A stretch of DNA of 7,501 nt from Desulfobacteraceae bacterium (GCA_003354055.1 PIVQ01000344.1:1-7501), one strand, 5' to 3'; numbered from the stretch's first letter, positions 1 through 7,400 are shown. Program-made: numbers and translations. The notes: a model not told the origin generated them from the sequence alone.

Positions 1-3000
1 CCCGATGCCGATGATACTCAAAAGCTGAACGCTTGTCATTGGCCCTTTCTTCCTTCCATATGGGGCGCAGCATCAGGAGTCCCATGGCGGTATCGACCTC
101 GAATTTCGGCTTCCTGAAAACGATTTCCAAAACCCGCGCACAAAGTTGTCCCGACGCATCGTACAGCTCAAAATCGAATTTGGGCATCCGGTTTCTCTCT
201 TCGGTTGCGGCGCCTCCGGATTTCCTGGCGAACGACCACATCGGTGAAGTGGTGCCGCTGAAAATTTCAATGGTTTTCAGACTGAAAGGTATTGAAAGCT
301 CGAACGCCCCTGAACTGTCGAACAGGCAAGATGCCGCCTGCAACGCTGCATCCAAAAGGCCCGGATGCAGAACGAACCCTTCCATGGTCGGTTGTACGGC
401 GGAAGGCAGCGTCAGCCGCGCCATGGCGCAATCATCGCCCAATAATATCGTCTCGATCCCCCGGAAGCTCAAACCAAGATCCAGGCCGGCGTCTTTCAAC
501 CGCCCATAATGCTCGGCGGCAGAGATGACGGCCCGGCTGCATTGAGCCTTCAACGCCTTTATATCCGACACGCGTGCCCCTTCGCCCCGTTTCAGGAGCG
601 CCGTCCCCTGGCTGAACACTTGTACCGGTGCCTCATCGGGCCCGGCACCGGACCCTTCGTATATTTCGTACCCGACCTCTCCGTTTTCCAATGGAAACAA
701 CCCGATGTTCACATGGACAGGCCCGCTCGCAGCAACTATCGGCCGTACCCAGACCACGTTCTTGAGCACAATCGCCGTCCGTTCCTCTTCCGGAACACCC
801 GCGGCCAGTGCCAAAGCGCATCTCGCCATTTCGAGGTGCGCCACTCCAGGCAATACCTTTCGGCTCTCAACGCGATGATCCGCCAGGAAAAACTCATCAC
901 CCGTGAAAGTTGCGCTGAAACGCTGCTCTGAAAAATCGGAGGTGTTCCGGTGAAGCAAGGGGTGCAGTTTTATTTCCCCCCCTGTGATCCCCGACATCTG
1001 CACTCCTGCATCCGGTAGCCAATGCCGTTCGCCTTTAAAAGGATAAACGGGAAGCGGCACCTTCTGAAAGGAGCCGTCGGGGTAAAACGCCCTAAAGTCC
1101 GTTTCTACACCCTTTAGCCACAGTTTTAGCATCGTTTTTCCAACGATGGCGGCGGGAGCGTCTCCCAAATCCACGACAACCGAAACCGATCCTAACACGC
1201 TCAATCGCCCGATATCGAAACAAAGCATGTCGGAGGGTTCGCATATCACCGTATTTTCGGTTTTTTTCAGCCACCCGGCAAAATCGCCAATCTCCGTGAG
1301 CTTCTGTTTTTTCAGGATGCTGCAGTGAGTTCCGGCATCAATATTCTTTTGATTTCGATTGAGTGTATCAGCGGCAACTTCGAAATCCGGATTTTCATCC
1401 TGTAACAGGGTTAGGGCGATCTCCTTTGGCATGACATTGTCGGTGATGAGATCAACAATCTCAAAAAATTCAGGGGAAGCTTCTATCGGTTTTTCGGAAA
1501 TATTCCATTTCCGATTCAGCTTGCGGATACAATTGGCGATGATAACGGAGAAAACACGTTTTTCATCCTCAAAGCGTGTTTCATCATTGATGATCAGCCG
1601 GATGCTGCTCCCTTTTGCTTTGAGAACGGCATCCCATTGCCTCACATAATTTCTAAAGGTAAACTGGTTATCCAGCATCGATTTCGCCTTGGACAGATAA
1701 CAGGCTGCGGCTTCATCCGTAATCGAGAGGTTCTCCTTAAGGCTTTTCAGGTATTCGGCTTCAAAATATAAGGGGTTCGCGGGTTTCCGGGCCACAGGGT
1801 CGAAAAAAGCAATGTCCGGCCGGCGTAACACGATATGAGCCGCATCCAACTTGCCCGATAAAAATCCCAGCGCATCATCAACCGAAAGGGCGGAGCTTAA
1901 GGCCAGCGCAGTTAAAAAGCCGCTGTTCTTTGTTTCACCGGCCAAAAGATCGAGTACAATACCGCCGGTTTCAAGAAAGGATTTTAAAAACGCATACCCC
2001 GCCATGAACCTGTATAATCGATGGTTTGCGGTCCATTTTTTACGACGAAACCCCCGCAACTTTTTCTCCCCGGCATCGATTTTTTCAAGGGCTGCGGCCA
2101 TCGTTGCGATCTCCCGTTCAAACGGAGTATTGTCTTCCAAAAGAGGCTTGATATCCTCCCAGCCTTTCCAGTCACAGTCTCCAATACGCAGGCAAAGGGG
2201 CGGTTTATCGTGTTTGAGAAAAGAAGAGGGTGCGGCATCCAAAAAACCAAGTAATTCATCATTGTTGCCCACGATACATCCGAAACGGTAAGAAAACGCC
2301 TCCCGGCCTGTGGCCAGGGTTTTACAGATATCCCCCATGGCCAGACGCTTAAATTGATCGCTACGGGCAAAGGCTTTCCAGCTGTCCAGCATCGCAATCA
2401 GGCTTTGTTCCGATTTGGCGGAAAGGGTAAACAGCCCCCCGCCATTGTTTGCTTTTTCCGGCGCAGGTATGGAGGCAGGCGCTTCCAAAACCATATGTGC
2501 ATTGGCCCCACCGAACCCGAAAGCGCTGACACCCGCCCGCAACGCTTTTCTTTTGCTCGTATTTGTCCAAGTACTTAGTTCCGTGGCCACCCGGAACGGC
2601 GAGTCTTCAAAATCGATAACAGGATTCGAAGTGTTGAAATTGAGGCTCGGCGGAATCTTTTTGGCACGCATCATCGTCAGGACTTTGATAATGCCCGCCA
2701 TACCAGCAGAACCGCCTGTATGGCCGATATTCGTTTTTACGGAACCTATTTTGCAGAATTGTTTTTCATCGGTATGATGGCGAAAAACATTCGTAAGCGC
2801 CTCAACTTCGATGGGGTCTCCGATCAAGGTTCCGGTGCCGTGTGCTTCAATATAATTGATTGACTCAGGTCTGAGGCCTGCCTGTTCATATGCCGCAGAC
2901 AGCACATCAGCCTGGGCCGTTGTACTCGGGGAGGTAATGGTGATACCGCTTCCCCCGTGATTCGTTGCGACCCCCTTGATAATGCCGTAAATATGCTTTT

Positions 3001-3778
3001 TCCCCCTGACGGCATCCTCAAGCCGCTGCAACAACAAAACACCGACGCCGTCTCCCAGGACAAAGCCGTTGGCATCCTTGTCAAAGGTTTTGCATCGTCC
3101 GTCCGGACTTACAATATGCGCCTTGGAAAAAGCGATGTATTTGAGAGGGTGGCAATGCACGCAGGCGCTTGTCACCAGGGCATATTCAGCTGACGAAGAC
3201 AAAAGGGCCTCCCTGGCCTTTTCAGCGGCGAATAAAGATGATGAGCAAGCTGTGTCGAGTGTCATACTTGTGCCGCTCAACCCCAACACATAGGAAATCC
3301 TGTTCGCCAGCAAACTGCTGTGGTTGCCGAGCACCGTATGGATATTGATATCGGAGGACAGTGCATTCAGGATATAATCCCAGTCCGCTGCCCCCACGTA
3401 CACATCCGTTCTTTTCTCCCGGAGTTCCTTTAAGGCCACTCCCGAATCCTCTATGCAATGCCAGACTTCTTCCAGCAGAAGCCGTTGCTGCGGATCCATA
3501 TACCTGGCCTCACCCGGAGGAATATTGAAAAACCTGTTATCAAACCTATCGAAGTCGTCAATAAGTCCGTACCATTTGCTGATGCTTTTGTTCGGTTTTT
3601 CCGGATCTGGCGAATAATATTTGTCTATTTCCCAGCGTTCAGGCGGAACCTCTTTAATGGAACTTATGCCTTTTTTAAGGTTATCCCAAAACGCGTCGTA
3701 ATTGTTAGCCCCTGGAAACCTGCATGCCATACCGATAATTGCAATGTCGGTCTTTTTGTATTTCGGTTTGGATGACAT
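1..3778 (-). CDS. Modular type I polyketide synthase, AT-less (trans-AT type), KS-linker-DH, C-terminus beyond the window
   Basis: This is the first 1259 codons of a large polyketide synthase; the stop lies off the left edge. Residues about 8-430 are a ketosynthase that extends an acyl chain by decarboxylative condensation. It shows IAIIGMACRFPG, MDPQQRLLLE, the active-site Cys178 in DTACSSSL, His313 in EAHGTGT, His353 in NIGHTGG and the closing GFGGANAH at 421-428. Residues about 440-911 should hold an acyltransferase, but no GHSxG is present. The region ends in the usual post-AT linker (YPFKGERHWL, 912-921). Residues about 938-1225 are a hotdog-fold dehydratase with His968 in DHRVESRKVLPG and Asp1143 in GLLDAALQ. 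LMLRPIWKE at 1235-1243 resembles the opening of a KR region. The ATG at 3778 is chosen because AGGGGG lies four bases upstream and the KS begins eight residues in. No loading domain, ACP or docking helix precedes the KS. Trans-AT assignment is an inference; PKS identity is secure. Confidence 0.96.
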   Translation of the reverse strand, partial: MSSKPKYKKTDIAIIGMACRFPGANNYDAFWDNLKKGISSIKEVPPERWEIDKYYSPDPEKPNKSISKWYGLIDDFDRFDNRFFNIPPGEARYMDPQQRLLLEEVWHCIEDSGVALKELREKRTDVYVGAADWDYILNALSSDINIHTVLGNHSSLLANRISYVLGLSGTSMTLDTACSSSLFAAEKAREALLSSSAEYALVTSACVHCHPLKYIAFSKAHIVSPDGRCKTFDKDANGFVLGDGVGVLLLQRLEDAVRGKKHIYGIIKGVATNHGGSGITITSPSTTAQADVLSAAYEQAGLRPESINYIEAHGTGTLIGDPIEVEALTNVFRHHTDEKQFCKIGSVKTNIGHTGGSAGMAGIIKVLTMMRAKKIPPSLNFNTSNPVIDFEDSPFRVATELSTWTNTSKRKALRAGVSAFGFGGANAHMVLEAPASIPAPEKANNGGGLFTLSAKSEQSLIAMLDSWKAFARSDQFKRLAMGDICKTLATGREAFSYRFGCIVGNNDELLGFLDAAPSSFLKHDKPPLCLRIGDCDWKGWEDIKPLLEDNTPFEREIATMAAALEKIDAGEKKLRGFRRKKWTANHRLYRFMAGYAFLKSFLETGGIVLDLLAGETKNSGFLTALALSSALSVDDALGFLSGKLDAAHIVLRRPDIAFFDPVARKPANPLYFEAEYLKSLKENLSITDEAAACYLSKAKSMLDNQFTFRNYVRQWDAVLKAKGSSIRLIINDETRFEDEKRVFSVIIANCIRKLNRKWNISEKPIEASPEFFEIVDLITDNVMPKEIALTLLQDENPDFEVAADTLNRNQKNIDAGTHCSILKKQKLTEIGDFAGWLKKTENTVICEPSDMLCFDIGRLSVLGSVSVVVDLGDAPAAIVGKTMLKLWLKGVETDFRAFYPDGSFQKVPLPVYPFKGERHWLPDAGVQMSGITGGEIKLHPLLHRNTSDFSEQRFSATFTGDEFFLADHRVESRKVLPGVAHLEMARCALALAAGVPEEERTAIVLKNVVWVRPIVAASGPVHVNIGLFPLENGEVGYEIYEGSGAGPDEAPVQVFSQGTALLKRGEGARVSDIKALKAQCSRAVISAAEHYGRLKDAGLDLGLSFRGIETILLGDDCAMARLTLPSAVQPTMEGFVLHPGLLDAALQAASCLFDSSGAFELSIPFSLKTIEIFSGTTSPMWSFARKSGGAATEERNRMPKFDFELYDASGQLCARVLEIVFRKPKFEVDTAMGLLMLRPIWKEERANDKRSAFEYHRHR

Positions 3779-3782
3779 TTTT

Positions 3783-3788
3783 CCCCCT
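3783..3788 (-). promoter_or_regulatory. Ribosome binding site of the PKS gene
   Basis: AGGGGG on the minus strand, four A residues before the ATG at 3778. It supports this ATG as the PKS start, which the conserved KS opening just downstream also fits. Confidence 0.7.
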
Positions 3789-3814
3789 ATCATTCCCACA
3801 CGCCTGTAAAACAC

Positions 3815-3843
3815 AACTCAAAATACAACTGAAAAATTGAGTT
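3815..3843. repeat. 7-bp inverted repeat overlapping the candidate PKS promoter
   Basis: AACTCAA (3815-3821) and TTGAGTT (3837-3843) are perfect inverted copies separated by 15 bases. They cover the -10 element and spacer of the proposed promoter, which is where a repressor dimer could bind. The half-sites match no regulator I recognise. A 7-bp arm in AT-rich DNA can arise by chance. Confidence 0.3.
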
Positions 3844-3848
3844 TGCAA
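3820..3848 (-). promoter_or_regulatory. Possible sigma70-type promoter for the PKS gene
   Basis: On the minus strand TTGCAA (3848-3843) and TATTTT (3825-3820) are separated by 17 bases. Each matches four of six consensus bases. A start around 3813 would give a leader of about 35 nt before the PKS ATG. The stretch is AT-rich, so chance matches are likely. Support comes from its place in the only sizeable gap between the exporters and the PKS. Confidence 0.3.
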
Positions 3849-3960
3849 AACAGCACTGGGCTATCTTATTCTTGTAAAATAATTCTGATGAAAATTCCTG
3901 AATGATTTGCCTTTTCGTTGAGAGAAAGCCTCACTGCGCTCTCGATTTAAAGTATATCCA

Positions 3961-3986
3961 GACGCCGTTCCCTTATAAAGGGCGTC
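3961..3986 (-). terminator. Weak hairpin at the end of the second exporter gene
   Basis: GACGCC (3986-3981) pairs with GGCGTC (3966-3961) around a 14-base interior that can itself fold as CCCTT/AAGGG in competition with the outer stem. It begins inside the TGA stop of the exporter gene (3987-3985). No run of U follows, so it is not a convincing intrinsic terminator. It may slow or partly stop transcription into the PKS gene, or protect the upstream mRNA end. Confidence 0.3.
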
Positions 3987-5613
3987 ACTCCCGTTTATGA
4001 ACGGCATCGGATACTATTTTTCCTTCCTCCATTTTTATAATCCTGTCTGCCGTATCAAAATATCTGTCGTCATGGGATACAGCAATGACCGTTTTTCCCA
4101 TTATTCGCATATCGTTGATGAACCTGTTGTAAAATCGTTTCCGGAATTCCGGATCCTGATCCGCCGCCCACTCGTCGAAGACATAAACCTGTTTATCTTC
4201 CAGCAAACCTGCAATATAGGCCAGGCGCTTGCGCTGCCCGGTGGAAAGGCTCGTATCGGAAAATTTTTTATCTGTATACTCCGTCTTTTGCGCCAGCCCC
4301 ATTGTCCTCAAAAGCCCGTTTACCTTGTCGGCATCTATATCTTCCAACCCGTAAAGCTTCTTGAATATATAAAAATCGGTGAACACGGTGGAAAAAAGTT
4401 CCCTGTACGACGTCAGATCCTCGCGCGACACCACGCGTCCGTTTATGTAGATGGTCCCGTTATCCGGATAATAAAGACCTGTGATAAGCTTCATGAGCGT
4501 CGATTTTCCACTGCCGTTCCCACCGATGATATAAATCACCTCACCTTTTTTAAAAGAGAAATCCACCGGCCCCATCTGAAACAGGGTGTCTCCGTTTTCT
4601 CCGGCATAGCGAAATTCGAGAGATTCTAGGCTTATCGATTGGAAGTCGGGCACCTCCGGCACTGCATCAGGGATATGCAATTCAAAGTCATCGATGAGTG
4701 CGTTCAATTTCTCTATATTCGCAATCGAAACTGAAACACGGAAATATTGAGGCATTATGCTGATCGCCATCATCATGGGCCCCCATAAGAAGAGCAGCGA
4801 GGAAGCAAGGCCTACTACGTGTTCGTTGTCGATCACATCAATCAGGGGGAGTAGGAAAACAATCACGCCAATCAAGCATAAAAAGGAGCCATTCACCAAC
4901 AAAAACGTATCGTTGAGTGTCGTCGTAGCGTCGGTTTTCAGCTCTTGGACCTCTCCGGCAATCGCTTTGTAGTCCTTGTAAAAGTCTTCATTTTTTGCTT
5001 GATTAAGCTTGAGTTCTTTAAAACCTGCCAAAACATCGTTGAGCCTGTCGAGAAGCTTTGCTTCCTTGTGCTTCGAAAGCGTCATTTTCTTTTTAACCGG
5101 AATGGAGGCAATCGAATAGGCGACAACGGCCAGAGCCATAAGAAGGATCATGAGGATTGCGCCCTTAAAGGAGATAAACATCATATAGATAAAAATCGAC
5201 ACAAACGACACCATCCCTTCAATTGACATGACTAAAGTGGGGGCCGTCCGGAAGAGCACCCCTGTGTCCTCAGTTAGCCGGTTGAAAATTTCGCCCTTGC
5301 CGACACTTTCGATAAACCTAAGCTCAGTGAAGCGGAGTTTTTCAATAATATCAATGCGGACCTTTTGGACGAGTTCTCCTGTCAGTACGGAGGTGGCGTT
5401 CATATAAATTTTCTTGGAATGAATATGCAAAACGATCAGCAACAAAAGTATCAGAAAATGGCGCGGGTCAGAGGAAATCTCATCCCCTCCGATACAGTCG
5501 TTTACCGCTTTCAGGATGAAGGCATATGAGATTCCCGCAATTGTGGAATGGGCGATGATTGTCTTCTTTGAGGTATCGATATGCTTGTTTATAAAGTGAA
5601 GAATCTCTTTCAT
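3985..5613 (-). CDS. Cyclic-peptide-type ABC exporter half-transporter, SyrD/PvdE family (second copy)
   Basis: This 542-aa protein fuses a membrane domain to one ATPase domain, the architecture and length of inner-membrane SyrD/PvdE exporters, which move lipopeptides or siderophore precursors out of the cytoplasm. About six hydrophobic segments fall near residues 17-36, 52-66, 125-148, 150-170, 238-262 and 266-288. The ATPase has Walker A GGNGSGKST (364-372, Lys370), signature LSTGQ (456-460), Walker B VYVFDE (476-481) and switch His514 in VSHDD. The run DEWAADQDPEF after Walker B is a hallmark of this family. The usual Q-loop Gln is not evident; the region reads VFTDFYIF (410-417). The ATG at 5613 overlaps the previous gene's TGA as ATGA, so translation is probably coupled. 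It is paralogous to its neighbour. The cargo is inferred from family and context only. The gene ends 206 bases before the PKS. Confidence 0.95.
   Translation of the reverse strand: MKEILHFINKHIDTSKKTIIAHSTIAGISYAFILKAVNDCIGGDEISSDPRHFLILLLLIVLHIHSKKIYMNATSVLTGELVQKVRIDIIEKLRFTELRFIESVGKGEIFNRLTEDTGVLFRTAPTLVMSIEGMVSFVSIFIYMMFISFKGAILMILLMALAVVAYSIASIPVKKKMTLSKHKEAKLLDRLNDVLAGFKELKLNQAKNEDFYKDYKAIAGEVQELKTDATTTLNDTFLLVNGSFLCLIGVIVFLLPLIDVIDNEHVVGLASSLLFLWGPMMMAISIMPQYFRVSVSIANIEKLNALIDDFELHIPDAVPEVPDFQSISLESLEFRYAGENGDTLFQMGPVDFSFKKGEVIYIIGGNGSGKSTLMKLITGLYYPDNGTIYINGRVVSREDLTSYRELFSTVFTDFYIFKKLYGLEDIDADKVNGLLRTMGLAQKTEYTDKKFSDTSLSTGQRKRLAYIAGLLEDKQVYVFDEWAADQDPEFRKRFYNRFINDMRIMGKTVIAVSHDDRYFDTADRIIKMEEGKIVSDAVHKRE
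5610..5613 (-). other. ATGA stop-start overlap between the exporter genes
   Basis: The TGA of the first exporter (5612-5610) shares two bases with the ATG of the second (5613-5611). Upstream there is only the weak purine stretch GTGGTGG, so re-initiation by terminating ribosomes probably matters for the second gene. This would keep the two subunits near equal amounts. Confidence 0.85.
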
Positions 5614-7247
5614 ACCACCACGATTTTCCCTTCATCCATTTTCACAATCCGATCCGCGGTGTGGAAATAGTGATCGTCATGGGACACCGCGATTATTGTT
5701 TTCCCCATGGCGCGCATATCCTCAAGGAAGATGTTATAAAATTTCTTCCTGAATTCCGGATCCTGATCCGCAGCCCATTCATCAAAAACATAAATCTGCT
5801 TATCCTCCAGAACTGCCGATATATATGCGATTCTTTTGCGTTGCCCTGTGGAAAGCCGTATTTTTGTAAATTTATCTTCAAAGTATTTCGTCTTATGGTC
5901 GATCTCCATTTTGCGAAGAAGATCATTCACTTTATTCTCATCAATCATCTCCAGGCCGTACAGCTTCTCAAAAATATGGAAATCGGTAAAAATAGTCGCA
6001 AAGAGTTCCCTGTACACCGGGTATGTTTCGCCTGTTATTCCTTTCTTTCCCAAAGTGACCAACCCACCTGGCTCAGGATGGTATAAACCGGTTAGAAGCT
6101 TCATGAGTGTGGATTTTCCACTTCCGTTTCCGCCCGTTATAAAAACAACCTCTCCTTTTTTGACTGAAAAATCGAGCGGACCTATCTTGAACAAGGTTTC
6201 CCCGTCGTGGCTTCGGTAGCAATATTCAACGCCATTGAGGGTGATTTCCGTAAAAACCTCAGGGATCGGCGTCCGGCCGGGATAATCCGGCTTGGTATCC
6301 TCGAACATCGCATCAAGTTCATTAACCTGGTGAATGGCGACCACAAGCATGGTAAATTGTCTCGAAAGCATGAAAATCATTACTATGGGCCCCCATAGAA
6401 AAAGCATAGAAGAGACAAGGGAAGTAATGGTCTCCTTTTCCGATACGCCTAAAACGGGTAAAACAAAAATCGTACCCATCACAATAATGAAATAGGATGA
6501 CATCATTAGCACCAGACTATTGTCAAGGGCCGTGGAAGCCTCGGTTTTCTGCCTTGCCGTTTCTCCGGATATCGATTCTATCTCTGCGAAAAGATCGTTG
6601 TTTTTCTTATAATTTATCCGTATTTCTTTAAAGCCGTAAAGAATATCGTTCACACCGTCAAACAATGCTGATTCCTTGGCATCGGATAATTTGAGTTTTT
6701 CCGTGGCCGTAGCGATGTATCTCGAATAGGAAAAAAACATCACAGCGCCTACGATCATAATCATTGAAAGACTCAGAATGGAAAGATAGGCAATGTAGCA
6801 AAAAATGGCCAAAAGGGAGAATATTGACTCCATCACCAAAAACAGAGGGGGGGCTCCCTGGGAAATGGCATCCGTGCTCTCGGTCAAACGGGTGTAGAGG
6901 GTACCCTTTCCGATCTTTTCGATGAACGCAAGTTCACTGTTCCGGATCTTTCCTACTATATCCACCTTAACGTTTCGTATGACATTCTCCGCCGCAACCG
7001 TCCCCATGTTCACCGAACGCCTCTTGAAAAAAACATGGATCAGGCAGGCGAGAACGAACATCACCAAAAGATTTACTTTCAGGGAATCGTTCCCGGCGGA
7101 AACGTGCTGCATCGTTGAATTGATAGAGGCGAGCGCCAGGGCGTATGTTATGCCGGATATAAGACTGAAAAGAGTAATTTTAATCTTTGGTGCCCTAGAA
7201 AATTTATTGAAAAATTCTATGACTACCTTAACTACCTTAAGACCCAT
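5610..7247 (-). CDS. Cyclic-peptide-type ABC exporter half-transporter, SyrD/PvdE family (first copy)
   Basis: This 545-aa inner-membrane exporter has one membrane domain and one ATPase domain and is complete for the SyrD/PvdE family. Hydrophobic segments lie near residues 24-44, 57-75, 134-158, 160-178, 248-268 and 277-298. The ATPase shows Walker A GGNGSGKST (372-380, Lys378), signature LSTGQ (465-469), Walker B IYVFDE (485-490), the family run DEWAADQDPEF and switch His523 in VSHDD. All ATP-site motifs are intact. It is the first gene of the exporter-PKS group. The ATG at 7247 is preceded by AGGTGA at seven bases' spacing. Its last codons run into the ATGA overlap with the second copy. The paralogs are closest in the ATPase; 5751-5771 is identical over 21 bases to 4144-4164. 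The two may form a heterodimer or two homodimers; the sequence does not decide which. It probably exports the product of the adjacent PKS pathway, by inference. Confidence 0.95.
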   Translation of the reverse strand: MGLKVVKVVIEFFNKFSRAPKIKITLFSLISGITYALALASINSTMQHVSAGNDSLKVNLLVMFVLACLIHVFFKRRSVNMGTVAAENVIRNVKVDIVGKIRNSELAFIEKIGKGTLYTRLTESTDAISQGAPPLFLVMESIFSLLAIFCYIAYLSILSLSMIMIVGAVMFFSYSRYIATATEKLKLSDAKESALFDGVNDILYGFKEIRINYKKNNDLFAEIESISGETARQKTEASTALDNSLVLMMSSYFIIVMGTIFVLPVLGVSEKETITSLVSSMLFLWGPIVMIFMLSRQFTMLVVAIHQVNELDAMFEDTKPDYPGRTPIPEVFTEITLNGVEYCYRSHDGETLFKIGPLDFSVKKGEVVFITGGNGSGKSTLMKLLTGLYHPEPGGLVTLGKKGITGETYPVYRELFATIFTDFHIFEKLYGLEMIDENKVNDLLRKMEIDHKTKYFEDKFTKIRLSTGQRKRIAYISAVLEDKQIYVFDEWAADQDPEFRKKFYNIFLEDMRAMGKTIIAVSHDDHYFHTADRIVKMDEGKIVVV

Positions 7248-7254
7248 TTATTGT

Positions 7255-7260
7255 TCACCT
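7255..7260 (-). promoter_or_regulatory. Ribosome binding site of the first exporter gene
   Basis: AGGTGA on the minus strand lies seven bases before the ATG at 7247, a good spacing that decides this start. I found no convincing -35/-10 pair in 7261-7415. A TAAAAT near 7276 lacks a matching -35 box. Confidence 0.65.
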
Positions 7261-7361
7261 TGAAACAGCCTTTAATTTTAGTTTGATTCCACCGGATCCA
7301 TTATGAGACTTTTATTCGTACCGCCTTTGTGCAGAACTTCCAAAAAATCTTGAATAGGATA

Positions 7362-7400
7362 CGGCTGGCCGATGAAGGGGGCTCGGCCAGCCGCTCCCAC
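7362..7400 (-). terminator. Perfect 11-bp hairpin: terminator or REP-like element
   Basis: CGGCTGGCCGA and TCGGCCAGCCG (7393-7383 and 7372-7362) pair perfectly around a 10-base loop, 23 bases past the stop of the gene to the right. A T-run on the minus strand (7347-7342) starts 14 bases beyond the stem, farther than in a standard intrinsic terminator. The minus-strand sequence just before the stem reads GTGGGAG, like the GTRG head of bacterial REP palindromes. I read it as the transcript end of the upstream gene, possibly built from a REP element. Confidence 0.5.

Noticed and set aside
1..39. Possible new minus-strand gene starting at 39 (MTSVQLLSIIGIG) after a GGAAGGAAG stretch
   Set aside because: It is out of frame with the PKS, which stays open to the edge and has just entered a pre-KR-like segment. 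Too little sequence remains to support a second gene.
625..651. 8-bp inverted repeat CCGGTGCC/GGCACCGG
   Set aside because: It is inside the DH coding sequence, in GC-rich DNA with no regulatory context, so chance is the simplest reading.
33..931. Plus-strand open frames opposite the DH region
   Set aside because: GC-rich coding DNA leaves few stops on the opposite strand. The minus-strand frame has continuous DH motifs.
1984..2570. Minus-strand open frames of 137 and 69 codons in other frames within the PKS
   Set aside because: I considered a frameshift here. Residue counting from GFGGANAH (421-428) to YPF (912-914) fits one unbroken frame, so these are shadows.
3905..3945. GAGAG/CTCTC inverted repeat in the gap before the PKS
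   Set aside because: It has a five-base stem with a long loop, too weak to call a structure.
3997..4629. 210-aa plus-strand open frame
   Set aside because: It lies antisense to the ATPase domain of the second exporter, which has every expected motif. No domain or ribosome binding site supports it.
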